Below are positions 24,201 through 35,019 of a stretch of DNA of 64,000 nucleotides, in pieces. Source of the DNA: Gigaspora rosea (taxonomy: Eukaryota; Glomeromycota; Glomeromycetes; Diversisporales; Gigasporaceae). The DNA lies in NCBI GenBank assembly GCA_003550325.1, contig QKWP01000215.1, positions 205,416 to 269,415 on the forward strand, read 5' to 3'. The position numbers and the translations under genes are program-made. The notes beneath the pieces are model-generated. The model saw only the letters and a program-made list of their open reading frames with translations, did no database searches and had not been told where the DNA came from. Positions within the stretch are counted from its first letter, which is position 1. Each line of letters begins with the position of its first letter.

Positions 24201-27200
24201 AAGATTGTTGGTGTGTATGTATCTAGTTTGTAATTAGTAGCTAAGATAGATTTAGATGGGTTGACTTGAATATTGGCCATGTTATAAAATGATTCTGCTA
24301 TAGATATAATATTGTTCAATTCTGCTTGTGAAGATGCAACCCATAGTGTATCATCCATATAGGCCAGAACTGAACATTTGGCTTTGATCTTGTCAGTAGT
24401 TAGATTTTTTAAATTAGTGAACCATGCTGTTTCCATTGTGTATCCTGGTGAATTAGAATAGATATAGGTAATTAAGGGATCGTAGTATATTCGCCATAAA
24501 AGAGGAGTAATTGTTTCACCTTGGTCAATACCATTATTCACCTGATATGGTGAGGTAAGACCAAGATTAGTAATAACTCTATTTTGTCTATTTGCCAATA
24601 AGTTTGTAAGAATGTTGATGATTTGAGGGGGTAGTGCAAGACGAGAGAGTGAATGTTCAAAAAGGGTGAAGTTCACAGAGTCATAAGCCTTGCTCATATC
24701 CTGAGACAAGAGCCATATTTCCTTGTGATTACAATTTGCGTCTTCAATAAGATTATTTAAAATATGAATAGGAATAGATGTGCTATTGTTGGGAAGAGCA
24801 ACGTAATTATAGGGTGATAGTATTGGGTGTTGTGAGAAAACAGAACTAAGTCTATTAGTGATTATTTTAGTATATAGTTTTCGTATATGTTCTACAAGGC
24901 TAATTGGTCGAGTTAGATTTAGATTGCCTTCAAATACTGTTTTCTTTGGGATAGGGAAGATTCTGCTATGTTTCCATACTTTAGGGATGTCACCGTTTAA
25001 AAGGCAGCGATTAAATAAAGCAGTAAGTGCAGTAATGCATGTAGGGCCAAGATGTTTTATCATTTCATAGCTTATTCCTGTAGGACCACAGGCTTTGCCA
25101 TTTGGAAGTTTGGAGATTGTTTGATAGACTTCGACTTCTGTTATATTGTGGGTAAGAGGAGTATACCACTTAGAGTTAATATGAGTAAGAGGTTGGTAAT
25201 GTTGATACCAGAAATTGTCAAATAATAGTTGATTAATAGGTCTGAATGCTGTCCAGTTATAAAAGTGTGCTTGAACATGTTGCTTGATAATATGAGGGTC
25301 AGTAATTAGTTGATTGTTAAGTTTGATATTAGTAAAATGGATAGGGGGTTTGTATCTATCAAGAATACTGTTAATAGCTTGTGTAGGTTTGGAGACCAAG
25401 GTTTCACATCTTTTCTCTGATGCCTGGTTAATCTGCTGTCGGAGAAGAAGAGAGTGCTCCATCTGGTAAGCTTTATAGACCTGCTTCCAGATTTCATAGG
25501 CATGCTGAAGCCAGGGCTGGGTATAGTTTTGGTCTAGTGAGGTAAGTGGGTTGAGATTGCATTTGGTATATGATTTAATAAGTAGAATGTGTGAGTTTAT
25601 ATGTGGTAAGTGTGGGTTAGAGTTGTTTCTAATAACTTTGATTAGATGGCCAAGCTTCTTGAGTCCATTGTGGAGTGCAGTGCAATGGGGTGTATATTTG
25701 TGATTGTAGCTTCGTTTACGAGTAGTTTTATTAGGAATTATTTGAGTTGCTGCTTGTGTAATACAATGCTGTATATTTTGCCATGTCTTATTAATATTTT
25801 CTTGAGTATTAGTTGATAAAGGAATGTTGTACTGTGTAAATAGCTGGTCTGAGAGTTCAAAAAATTCTATCCACTGGTCAGAAGACATAGCTCTATAATC
25901 AAAGATCCTATGGCTAATACCAGTATGGAAGCGAGGGGATTTACTAAAGGCATTAGGAAAAGTCCAGGATGTTGTAAGAATAAGATGATCACTTAGTGTA
26001 CTAGTGCTGCTATTGTCTAAATTGTATGATAAAAGAAATTGAATATTGAAAGAGTTAGTCCAAATATAATCAATTCTGCTTTTGTTATGATTGTTTGTCC
26101 AGGTATGGTGTGTATTGTTTAAGTGTGCGCCAATATCAAACATATTAGAGCGATGTAGAAAGTTGATAAGTTTAAATTTTGATGAGGAGCTATATATATT
26201 GTCCTGTGTATTAAAGTCTCCAAGTATGATAGGGTGTAGGTTGGATTGTTGTGCCTGTAATATCCAGTTGATTACAGCATTTTGTGTTTGGTTTCTTCTA
26301 TACATATCTGTAGAGGACAGATATACTGAGATAACACGCAACTTAATATTGCCTTTAAAGAAGAAATCCAAAGCAACTGCTCCACCTGGATGAGTATGGC
26401 AGCTGTGTACATGAGGTTTAAGGTAGTTTCGAATCATGATAGCTGCTCCTTCTATTGAGCTTTCTGAATTAGCCCAATAATAAGTATATTGATTATTATT
26501 GCAAAATGAAAGTTTTGTTTTATGTGAGATTTTGGTTTCAGTAATACAAGCAATAGAGATATTATAGTTGGTACAGTAATCCTGCCAACTTTGTCTCTTT
26601 GCAGGTATATTAAATCCTCTGACATTGTGGGTGGCAATTGTAAGATGTAAATCTTTTGTATTAGATTGTTCAAGTAGCTGTACATTGTAATATACGAAGC
26701 TGGTTAGATTTGTTGTAGTGGGTATATTGTCAGAGTTAGAGTCTGTGTGAGATTTAAGTAGAATATGAGCACAATAGTGAAGGTCCTCAAAAGGTAGTAA
26801 AGAGTGGTTGTGTAATGGACAAAGTTCACAAGGTACATATATATGTGCCTCTTTATAGTCCAAGGATTTATCAGTGTAGATTGAGATTTTGATGAATTTT
26901 GGTGAATAGTATGATGGATGGTTTTCTTGTATATAAGTTAGAAATGATTCTATAGTTTGTGATGAGTCAAGAGTAGGTAGGTTGTAGAATTGTAAGAATT
27001 TGTTGTAACAGGGCATTGAGTAAGAAAGTTGATTTGTAAGTATAGATTCTGCCTCAGAGTGAGATGGTGAATTGGGATCTGAAACAAAAGTTTGTTCTTC
27101 TGTAGATACGCTCGCCGTTTTAAGCTCGGTTCTCACAGCTGCGCAGGATACAGTAGCCTGCTCGGTACGTTGAGTCTGGCCGTCATAACACTGTTCCTCC

Positions 27201-27203
27201 GCG
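21296..27203 (-). mobile_element. Intact non-LTR retrotransposon (LINE), I/Tad-like with RNase H
   Basis: The element lies on the minus strand. Both flanks carry TATTAAG followed by at least nine T (21289-21304 and 27204-27219), a target-site duplication of about 16 bp. The 3' end is a poly-A tail, seen as the extra T run ending at 21313, preceded by a 3' UTR of about 175 bp with AATAAAGATAAGAGC-type text. One long ORF fills almost all of it. Duplication and ORF are intact while the host transposase is badly decayed, so insertion is recent. Confidence 0.88.
21491..27136 (-). CDS. LINE polyprotein: APE endonuclease, reverse transcriptase, RNase H
   Basis: An uninterrupted ORF of 1881 codons. 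Residues about 164-390 form an APE-type endonuclease (IATHNVRGF, CITETKIS, ILGDFNT, SRIDYIWTN, LSDHLIL). Residues about 690-960 form the reverse transcriptase, with YMDD in the catalytic loop. About 1425-1560 is RNase H (FYTDGSVRD, YKAELVAV, IYTDSQSVI, TAHQDNEFNNKADYLAR). Near the C-terminus is a C-x2-C-x8-H-x4-C knuckle (CHLCQRSSYALHWTIC). A second Cys/His cluster (CELCPLH...YCAH) lies near residues 103-124. The reported first codon is GTG; the first ATG is residue 41 (27016). The frame stays open upstream to the 5' boundary without an ATG, so the copy may be slightly 5'-truncated, or translation starts at residue 41. No separate gag-like ORF1 is present. It nicks target DNA and reverse-transcribes its own RNA in the nucleus. 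Confidence 0.92.
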   Translation of the reverse strand: MRTELKTASVSTEEQTFVSDPNSPSHSEAESILTNQLSYSMPCYNKFLQFYNLPTLDSSQTIESFLTYIQENHPSYYSPKFIKISIYTDKSLDYKEAHIYVPCELCPLHNHSLLPFEDLHYCAHILLKSHTDSNSDNIPTTTNLTSFVYYNVQLLEQSNTKDLHLTIATHNVRGFNIPAKRQSWQDYCTNYNISIACITETKISHKTKLSFCNNNQYTYYWANSESSIEGAAIMIRNYLKPHVHSCHTHPGGAVALDFFFKGNIKLRVISVYLSSTDMYRRNQTQNAVINWILQAQQSNLHPIILGDFNTQDNIYSSSSKFKLINFLHRSNMFDIGAHLNNTHHTWTNNHNKSRIDYIWTNSFNIQFLLSYNLDNSSTSTLSDHLILTTSWTFPNAFSKSPRFHTGISHRIFDYRAMSSDQWIEFFELSDQLFTQYNIPLSTNTQENINKTWQNIQHCITQAATQIIPNKTTRKRSYNHKYTPHCTALHNGLKKLGHLIKVIRNNSNPHLPHINSHILLIKSYTKCNLNPLTSLDQNYTQPWLQHAYEIWKQVYKAYQMEHSLLLRQQINQASEKRCETLVSKPTQAINSILDRYKPPIHFTNIKLNNQLITDPHIIKQHVQAHFYNWTAFRPINQLLFDNFWYQHYQPLTHINSKWYTPLTHNITEVEVYQTISKLPNGKACGPTGISYEMIKHLGPTCITALTALFNRCLLNGDIPKVWKHSRIFPIPKKTVFEGNLNLTRPISLVEHIRKLYTKIITNRLSSVFSQHPILSPYNYVALPNNSTSIPIHILNNLIEDANCNHKEIWLLSQDMSKAYDSVNFTLFEHSLSRLALPPQIINILTNLLANRQNRVITNLGLTSPYQVNNGIDQGETITPLLWRIYYDPLITYIYSNSPGYTMETAWFTNLKNLTTDKIKAKCSVLAYMDDTLWVASSQAELNNIISIAESFYNMANIQVNPSKSILATNYKLDTYTPTIFNNQPLPLQPKHQPFKFLGCWFTLDNKQTQQTQLIKTESAQLINIAKRKQITDTQARYIINTVIIPTIEYRLQNIILSRSVCDGILSQHIGLVKHKAKLCKTIPTSTLLHPQIYNIKNIWDIQLQHHISNFTKRLNNSDLLGTTTHIRIQQLQNNLWSPISILLHPKPIIDGPNRFSTNFKIIQLFKHLGWSINSNSNSNIPFTIKEGSISLESLLSTHSNYATFKKQIRHHHLLFLDQLLTFDNSSLLDWKHISPRLNKIPKGKIPSWFTLLEDKILSHSYERTLYSYLELPQSNYYSYTTGHPSSKNAKPWLITILNNQIIIGKARRKPTASDYTLITHWQCSFEIHATQLYPIQTMLTYPCTNCSLNSNIITNKCTILVPTSHATKFFGRINPSDKSINLNANYLDLIYSLAIRNPIHIPPTPNITISSQILNIFQPSIALDNLQTIAYNNSSSTELTFYTDGSVRDLGNSQCSMGIGWAQLADQTITHTFQAQIKYWPCSYKAELVAVLSAICTAPRNCSVHIYTDSQSVISKYENLSSISQIPKFLNTPYWSIWNTLLNLIKSYKLTITLHKVTAHQDNEFNNKADYLARHHDTAPYLLFEPDNIYNFQFTLSTDNFPIELPIRHSVKTLCHAHILALWTSQNRFQQWTNITQYICWKATWLYINNNQKISDFFNSFHSSTLKSFKVKILLDELPVPHTLHKRNSLYPNICHLCQRSSYALHWTICPTAKPLLDIIKESLSTILSSSKLEISQLSTEELHTQILNLDSFQIHHFPNRPSIFSTLSGLIPLDIIQILSEYTLSYKTANTLSIQLLLHINKLIYTNIWIPYCIDRAQNQQIPLQSSELASINPPTSHNQFSNQENNNSITQISIRKIETWLPKWIKYSTQPSDILHYSSI

Positions 27204-27248
27204 TATTAAGTTTTTTTTTAAATAAATATTAAAATAACTTTTTTTAGA

Positions 27249-27644
27249 GATTATCGAAATAAACAATATAATGAACAGAATTTGAAAGAATATAATAATC
27301 ATAAAACTCAAATTGAAATTCTTCCTACTCTTAGCTGGCAAATATTTCAAGAACTTCTTAATGATGATCTAGTAATAGGACAAATACAGTTGCTATTATT
27401 TTTAAGTAATGAAAATATTAGAATAGAAAATAAGACTATTAATTGCTTACAACTTGAAAAACTACAATTAATTGAATGGCTATTATATAAGGATAGTGTA
27501 GAGTATCTTTTGTTAACTTGGTCAAATAATATTCATCAAATGGCATTAGATTCAGTTCCACAAAAAAAAAACACCAATTGGCTTATGACATGGACAACAA
27601 ATTTAGAAAGTCGCTTAAATAATTACAAATGTGCTGGTGACTAG
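27249..27644 (+). pseudogene. P-like transposase pseudogene, C-terminal exon
   Basis: TTTTTTAG at about 27240-27247 gives a plausible acceptor, followed by an open frame D-Y-R-N-K-Q-Y-N-E-Q-N-L-K-E-Y. It then runs through SWQIFQELLNDDLVIGQIQL and LLLTWSNNIHQMAL to a stop at 27644. I place it as the C-terminal continuation of the transposase at 17150-21261, which the LINE separates from it. The assignment rests on position and on my recollection of the family, not on a conserved catalytic motif. Confidence 0.5.
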
Positions 27645-28720
27645 TTTAATGACTTTCAATTGTTAGTCCCGAATAACTTTAAAGTAGAAATCCAAAAATT
27701 GATTGCATATATGTTACTCAAAAAATTATAAAAATTACATTTAGACAAGTACACAACAAACAATACCATGATTAACTTTTTACAAATCATACAGAATCAT
27801 GGACTATACCTAGAAACATTATTAACTTAGAACTAGCTAAGACATCAAAATTTCAGTATATCATTGGATGGACAATTTACAAATTAACAAAAAGTGATAA
27901 ATTAATATTAGTACATGTAGAATTTGCAAAAATCAAATTGTGTTTAAATGTTCTTAGTTCTGAACAAGTAGAATACATACGTAATACCTGTTCAAAAACA
28001 ACTACAGTTATTCCAGGGGCTAATTTTATTCGATTCATGTATTATTTGGAGTCTCTCATTCATCAGCTATTTGAAAAACATATAGAGTATGGGCCAGGTA
28101 TTCTAATTTATATTGATAATAATCTTGTAAACAACCAACCTTTAAAGAAGTAGTTTAATGTCCTTTTACATATAGCATATGAGTTTTATTATAATATTGA
28201 ATATAAAAATAAAGAATTGCTTTCAGAATTCATATACAACAGTATTCAACTATCAAAAGAAGCTGAAGATTATCTATTAGTACATTTGATCAAAACCTAT
28301 ATGTGAAGTAGGCAACGGTCTTGGCGACGATTTAAAGAATACATTCCAGAAAAAGTATCATCTAGTTATGAGAAAATGTCAAAGCAATGAATACAGATTT
28401 AAAAAATGATGCAAAGAAAGATGCTATCAAAAACGAAACTTGTTACATTTAAAAAAGAGAAGCTACCAGAAAATCTTGATTTAGTGCTTGGTCAGCTTAA
28501 GATTTGGGCCCAAAATAATGGAGCTAAAAGTGAATTTGAGAAAGCTTTCACATTATCGATCTAAAAATTCTAATTCAAGCATTTCAAAATAAGCCAGTAA
28601 AGAAAAAAGAAAAAAAGAAATCAGCTCATATAGATCTGCTTTTTAACCACCTAAATAATGGCTCAGAGTTCAATGAAAAAACAAAGAAGAAAGGTCAACT
28701 TTTTACTTGAAATACTTACA
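27645..28720 (+). pseudogene. Decayed coding remnants, probably of the same P-like element
   Basis: An open stretch at 27938-28153 contains LSSEQVEYIRNTCSK and YGPGILIYIDNNLVNN. Broken text follows, such as YEFYYNIEYKNKELL, SWRRFKEYIPEKV and LVLGQLKIWAQNNGAKSEF up to about 28560, with several stops and frame changes. I do not recognise a domain. Contiguity and equal decay suggest it belongs to the same mobile element. Confidence 0.4.
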
Positions 28721-29167
28721 ATTAGCATGTAAACTCTATATATTATTTGAAAAAAATATATGAAATCTTTGTCATATAAATGACCCTTTGATATGATTAC
28801 TTCAGAGCAGCTCTGAAGTTCGGGTGTTTACTGCTACAATCTTTTCTTCAAATTGAAGTTATTTGATTGCAGCAGTATATGCCTGGGACTAATCCTCTAA
28901 CACTATGTAAATCAATCTATTGAAGGATCATTTTATGGCAAAGATCTATATATATGTTTAGTTTGTTATATAATAATAAAATTAATTTTAATTAATTTAC
29001 AATTAGACAACTAGATTAAAGATAACAATTCAAATAAACAACATAACCTTGAGTACTCAGTATTTGAAATCTACTGAATATGGCTATTTAGATATCTTGA
29101 AGTTATGATGAATATATAGAATAAAAAAAAAGCATTTAAGTTACAACAACATATGAATAATATAGTC
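28721..29167. other. No recognisable feature
   Basis: AT-rich. Includes a small palindrome (CAGAGCAGCTCTG) near 28803. No coding frame supported. Confidence 0.3.
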
Positions 29168-30284
29168 TTAAAAAGATATAGCTAAGAATGAAAAATATAT
29201 ATGAATAGTGTTTGGAATTTGAAAATGTCTATTCAAATAAACAAGATAAACATAGAGTAAATGTAAAATAAAAAAAGCAGTTATGTGAAATTTTAAAATT
29301 GTAAGTAATAAGTTTTGGTCAATATAATTTTGAAATTTAACAACAATATATAATTAGTTTTGTAAAATTTTGATTAATAAAATGCTATTATACTATTAAA
29401 ATAGTATTAGAAAATTACCTACCATGCATGTAATAATTTAATCTCTATATAGTTTATTATATTTTGAGCTGTTTCTTATTGTCTAGAAAAGAATAATCAA
29501 AATATCAGTTATGCAGTAGTTCAGCACTTGGCATCTTCAAGAAGTGAGTTTACCTGACAATAAGCCATAAATATTTATACAACATGCAACCAAATCATGT
29601 CTCAGCAATAATTTTTCTGAATTCTATAATAGAACCTATAACTCTTGATAGAAGATGAGAAATAAAATTATTGTGTCATATATATATAATTATTTTTGAA
29701 AATTGTGCATTGATTAAAGAATCATTATACATTACATGACATTCATTATGAATTGCTTAGAATTGATATCAGAATTATATCAGAGAATTGATTTTACATT
29801 TTTTTGTCTGTTCTATATTGGAATAATCTAAATTGTGATTAGTAGGATCAATTTAATTTAATAATTATTAAGTAAACGTTACTTATCAACTGCAATATCT
29901 TTAAATAAATCATATTTTACTCAAATAATATAGTTATTCAAATAACTATATTTATTCGAATAATTATAATTATTCGAATAAATATAGTTATTTGAATAAA
30001 TATAGTTTAGATCAACCTTTAAATTTTCAAGTTGACATAAAGTCAACAGATTGAAAAATGGATATGCTGAGGTTGCTATCAACTATGTAAATCAAAATTA
30101 TATTATTTCATCTTAAAAATTAATTATTAAAAATTTTGTCAAATTTGATTATTAGAGCATATAAATTTATATAATTGGTTTTCATATCCCACCCATGTTA
30201 GTAAAGTAATTTTAGTGATTCTTAATGTTTTGCTATTTATAGCAATTTTTGCATAACTATATATACTCATAACAAAGTAACCTA
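29168..30284. repeat. Tandem duplication, copy A
   Basis: It starts TTAAAAAGATATAGCTAAGA and ends near AACAAAGTAACCT. Copy B at 30444-31632 repeats it, apart from three insertions in B and about 545 bp (29519-30066) present only in A. No coding content. Confidence 0.85.
29921..30007. repeat. Palindromic AT repeat
   Basis: Units such as ATAGTTATTCAAATAACTAT and TTATTCGAATAA make a nested palindrome. It lies in the part of copy A that is absent from copy B. Confidence 0.7.
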
Positions 30285-30443
30285 AGTGTAGGGTTCCGCA
30301 ATTTGATTTGATCTTCAAATATTTGAATCAAATATTTTATCAAATTCAAATTCAAATTTGACTATATTTGATTTGATCAAATTCAAATATGGCCAAATAT
30401 GATTTGATTTGACAAATATTTGATTTAATTTGAAAATTACTAN
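30285..30443. repeat. AAATATTTGA-rich spacer between the two copies
   Basis: Repeated AAATTTGATTTGATC and CAAATATTTGA text. It contains one unresolved base (N) at 30443, exactly at the junction with copy B, so the copy boundary may be an assembly weak point. Confidence 0.6.
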
Positions 30444-30535
30444 TTAAAAAGATATAGCTAAGAATAAAAAATATATTTGAATAGTGTTTGAAATTTGAAA
30501 ATGGCTATTCAAATAAACAAGATAATTATAGAGTA

Positions 30536-30701
30536 AGGGGCGTGCCATTTATCACGTAATATTTTTTACTTAGTAGACACCCTATCCATGTATGGTGTGA
30601 TCACTTTATCTAATTCTAATTAATTAATATAATATATAGACGTGATCACTACCTCTGACTATGTATCTATAGTAAAAATCATGTGATAAATGGCATGCCC
30701 C
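30536..30701. mobile_element. TA-flanked MITE, 166 bp
   Basis: AGGGGCGTGCCATTTATCAC opens the element, and ATGTGATAAATGGCATGCCC lies at the other end as its inverted counterpart. Copy A has the uninterrupted site GAGTAAATGTAAA near 29255. Confidence 0.9.
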
Positions 30702-30902
30702 TAAATGTAAAATAAAAAAAAGCGGTTATGTGAAATTTTAAATTTGTAAGTAATAAGTTTTGGTCAATATAATTTTGAAATTTTACAACAATATATAATT
30801 AGGTTTGTAAGATTTTGATTAATAAAATGCCATTATGCTATTAAAATTAGAAAATTACCTACCATGCATGTAATAATTTAATCCCTATATAGTTTATTAT
30901 AT

Positions 30903-31242
30903 GGGGTGTCTTCAATTAAAAGGGCCCATTTTTACATTTTTTTGAAAAATGAGTTTTCGTTAAATTCATATAAATTATGAAATGATTGACTTTTTTTAAT
31001 TATAAATGAAAGTAGAATTACATAATAAAAAATCAAGATAATGTAAAAAGAAAAATTACATGAGGCTGCGTAGAGCCAACACGTCATGAGTTTACCCGAT
31101 AGTCACCTGCCATCTTTAACCAATCAATATCATGAAATTTGATTGATCCCAGATCAGTCTGAAAATCAAAACAAATAATTAAACTCAAATATCTCAAAAT
31201 AAAATATATGTAAAAATGGGTCCTTTTAATTGAAGACACTTC
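30903..31242. mobile_element. MITE, 340 bp, ATAT duplication
   Basis: The ends are GGGGTGTCTTCAATTAAAAG and, reverse-complemented, GAAGTGTCTTCAATTAAAAG, flanked by ATAT. Copy A shows the empty site TTTATTATATTTTGAG near 29455. Confidence 0.88.
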
Positions 31243-31418
31243 ATATTTTGAGCTGTTTCTTATTGTCTAGAAAAGAATTATCAGAACATCAGTTATGCAG
31301 GTTGCTATATAAATCAAAATTATATTATTTCGTTTTAAAAATTAATTATTAAAAAATTTGGATTATTAGGCCATGTAAATTTATATAATTGGTTTTCATA
31401 TCCCACCTGTGTCAGTAA

Positions 31419-31547
31419 GGGCACTGCCAGGAATCAGCTGATTTGATTTTGGCCAAAATTTTGACCCCCCTATTTTAGTCAGGTCTTCATATTAAATTCC
31501 AGATTTTCAGACCCCCCTAGGAAACCAGCTGATTTCTGGCCCTCCCC
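31419..31547. mobile_element. MITE, 129 bp, TAA duplication
   Basis: It begins GGGCACTGCCAGGAATCAGC and ends with the inverted relative AGCTGATTTCTGGCCCTCCC, between TAA repeats. Copy A has GTTAGTAAAGTAATTTTAG uninterrupted near 30200. Confidence 0.8.
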
Positions 31548-31632
31548 TAAAGTAATTTTAGTGATTCTTAATGTTTTTGCTATTTATAGCAATTTTTTGC
31601 ATAACTATATATACTCGTAACAAGTAACCTGG

Positions 31633-33289
31633 ATAGTTGAACTATCAATGCAATATAATCTAATGCAAGAAAATAAAACATATTATTTACCTGATTCATT
31701 TGTGTTATAAAATTTTCGGATTAGATCATAAATAATTATGTACTTATATAAATTTCAAGGTGGATACATTCAAAGCTATTTCTTATCTTGTAGCTCAGTG
31801 GACTAAACCATGGGAAGCTCCTCGGGTCTTTCTCTCCTCACTACGAAAACAATTATAACTTACAATCATGCCCTCTAGAATGAAAAACAAATTGTAGAGA
31901 GGTAATAGTTGGATCCTAGGCCTGCCTCGAAAAGGCTATAACTACATCTGAGAAGACTATATTATAAAGAATAGATTGCATATTTTTGTGAACTGGACTA
32001 ACTACCCTAACTAATTATTGGGTTATTAAAATAATAACACTATGTCTGTTGAACTACAAATATACCCAGTAGAGGCCCTATCATTTTAATAATAAAAACA
32101 AACCTTTTTGCATAACTGAGTATATTCAATAATAGCTTGGAAAGGTCAACCTATCAACACAAACAATCTAATGTGGAAAAGGATAGATTTTAAAAATTTT
32201 AGAAAAAAAAGATTTATGTGGTGCTCAAAAAATGCTTGTTATATTGGTGTAATTGTGAACATATGCAATTAATAGCCTTGATTATTCTTTTTTTAGATAA
32301 TAGTATGTTTGTTTTTAAGGGCGTCAACCTATTATATAAATATTCAGTAAATAAATTCTATTAGATGATTCGGTCATACAGTAAATAAAACATTGCATGG
32401 ATGTTCAGTATTGGTCACACAAAGTTAATTTTTCGTTTTGCATAACCTGGTATTTCAAAATTCCCAGTTAGCAGACCAGTTTTTTTTTTTTAAAAAAAAC
32501 CTTTGCGTGGCCTAAATTTATAAAATATAAATATTTGATGACCCAGCATAGATTAAATCAAATTAACACAATCAAATAAAAAATAAAATTATTTTTTTTT
32601 ATTTTTTTTAATTTGGTTTAAAATAGTAGTTAAAATTTTTTTTAAAAAAAATATTGCAAATACTTAAATTGAATACTAGAAAAAGATCGGGTTTCAGACG
32701 TGTGTATGGTTTACAGGCAACTGCATCTCATGCTTGTTTTTAAAAATAAGGCTGTGTTAATCGATAAAACCATAACGATAATAAACTAAACTAAAAAAAG
32801 AAATAGAGATCTAAACCTACCTACTTTGAAGTAGTGCTCATATCCGGATAACTCTTTATCCGAAAGGTTGTAACCTTTAACATAATCCAATAACCAGTTT
32901 TATATCCTATTCAAATAAAAGTATAACAGTTATATCCGGATAAGATATTTATATTATAATGCATCAATCAAATAAAGTAACTCTATATTGATCAATATAA
33001 AAAAATGATTTTTAGATGAAGTTTGTACTTTGTACATTCTATTCTAACTTACGTATTCGCTTGGCATAGTAGAAGAAACCAACCTCTACCAAGACCTTAT
33101 TAAAAAAAAAATAATTCTAGAAAGGTCTCAAGCTTTTTGCAATTCTTCTTGTTGCCTTATTTCCTTCTTGCTCTGTTTAGTGTATATTGCTTTGGTTCTT
33201 GTCCTAACTAACATTTTGCCTTGCTCGTAAAAATGCTCGTAGAGTTGGGGAATAAGCGAAGGGTCCAATGCTAATAATTTTCTCTGCAG
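31633..33289. other. No gene recognised
   Basis: AT-rich, with homopolymer runs near 32480 and 32600. A pair of TATCCGGATAA motifs at about 32840 and 32935 may mark a small element. The minus-strand open stretch at 33204-33458 overlaps a dispersed repeat and is not supported. Confidence 0.3.
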
Positions 33290-33700
33290 GTGTCATTAGT
33301 GGCCAGACAAAGAGATCCAGGCATATTTCGAAAATAAATAAGAGTTTAACAAATCTTATTTGCGTATCAAAACTTTGAAATCGAAAAACAAAATAGGAGT
33401 GCTTAGAGACTCCCATTTGACAAAATAAGTAAAATTTTTTTATTATGCAGATTAACAAACTATTTAATAATAATAAACTGATATTAGAAGCAGTATTGAT
33501 TAATAATGAAGGTCATATAAATAAGTGTATTCGAATTTTAATTAAAAAACAAATAATATTTGATTTGTACATCCTCTTGTTTTATCAAATTTACGAATTA
33601 TAATTCTGAAACCCCTTATTATTATAATGTTCTGCATCATTATGTTGATTTTCAATTGCCATGTGTTATAGAACCGCTATCCATTTTTATTATTATTATT
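33290..33700 (-). repeat. Dispersed repeat family, copy 2 (inverted)
   Basis: Reverse complement of the family at 9549-10065, sharing ATTAGTGGCCAGACAAAGAG, the AAATAAGAGTTTAACAAAT region and CGCTATCCATTT at the end. A short plus-strand copy of the same terminus (AAATGGATAGCAG) follows at about 33727. Confidence 0.7.
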
Positions 33701-33744
33701 TTTCGCTTCTTTTTTATTAATTGGTAAATGGATAGCAGTTCTAT

Positions 33745-33960
33745 AACTAGTATTACAAATCGAAAATTGAATAATCTGATTAATTGATTAATCGACGATT
33801 AATCAATTGACTTTTCAAATATGTGATTAATTGATTAATGTGATTAAACGATTAATCGATTAACCTGATTAATCGATTAATCGATCAATAGATCAATCAA
33901 TTGACTAACTAATCGATTAGTTGATTATTGATTAGTTAGTATTAATAATAATAAATTATT
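33745..33960. repeat. AATCGATT-type simple repeat
   Basis: Overlapping palindromes of GATTAATCGATTAATC. Low complexity; similar to 34745-34990. Confidence 0.8.
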
Positions 33961-34744
33961 TTATTCAAAGAATTATTGCAAGACTTTATTATAGCTATAT
34001 CGGTAATATGAGGCCAATTACTAGTTTAAAAAGTACATAATTTTTTACAATAAATTATTAATTCTTTAATTATTTTGCGAATTAAAAATTGTACTTACTT
34101 TAATCTTATTAATTTTTTAATTATTTATTTTTTATTATATCATAATTATAAATTGTTTTTTAATTTCAGGTTTACGTATATGAAAAGATTGATCTTTATC
34201 TTATTTTTATTTAATCTTAAGGATTAATATAGAAATGATCACCAAACCTTAGTTATCACTTTCATTACAACCTTTCGTGTTGTGTCTTTGACGATCATAG
34301 ATTATCATTTCATCAGGCTGTTAAAAGATTCAATGTAGTAAAAGTGAAATTGACAAATATCTCAAAAGTAGATGCAAGAGTCTAAGATAGCAAGCTTGTA
34401 AAATGTCGAGAAACCCCAAATTAAGCAAATTAAGTGTAATTATGTTATGTTTTACAAATTTTATCACAAAATGCACGAGTTGGCAACTTGGTACATTACT
34501 TATACTTAGGAGCTGTTCATTTATACAATGCACATAAAGTGTAATATATAAAACATCTTATTTTCTGTGTAACAATTCGCTCACATTTAGGAAAAAAGAT
34601 AACATTGATCTTAAATAAAAAAGTTATTGATCAACTCATTTTGGCACCAAAAAACGGTAATACAAAATACATGTGATTATAACTATGAGTTAATTAAATA
34701 CCTGACTGATAACACATGACTAGTATCACTTTACTATATATGAG
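33961..34744. other. No recognisable feature
   Basis: AT-rich; no supported ORF, tRNA or inverted termini. Confidence 0.3.
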
Positions 34745-34990
34745 TAATCAATTATTCAATTAAATCGATTAGTTGGTAAATCGAATAATCGATTAATCGA
34801 TTTAATCGAATAATCGATTAATCGATTAATCGAATAATCGATTAATTGATTAATCAATTAATTGATTAATTGAATAATCGATTAATCGATTAATCGAATA
34901 ATCGATTATTCAATTAAATCGATTAATCAATTAGTTGGTACAATCAATTTTTAATCGATTGATTAAAAAATTTTTATCTAATAAATCGAT
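34745..34990. repeat. AATCGATT-type simple repeat, second block
   Basis: Long run of TTAATCGATTAATCGAATAA units, the same motif as 33745-33960. Confidence 0.8.
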
Positions 34991-35019
34991 TGCATTTTTT
35001 AGTCCAATTTGGAACACTA

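Larger units (their letters stand above)
30444..31632. repeat. Tandem duplication, copy B
   Basis: Matches 29168-30284 over its length, with three extra segments that each have inverted termini (30536, 30903 and 31419). Copy A supplies the empty site for each. Confidence 0.85.

Noticed and set aside
32690..32715. TTCAGACGTGTG resembles part of a common sequencing-library adapter
   Set aside because: Only a 12-base match with no continuation into adapter on either side; most likely chance.
33745..34990. Possible CRISPR or centromere-type array from AATCGATT repeats
   Set aside because: Units overlap with no spacers; simple palindromic low-complexity DNA in a eukaryotic context.
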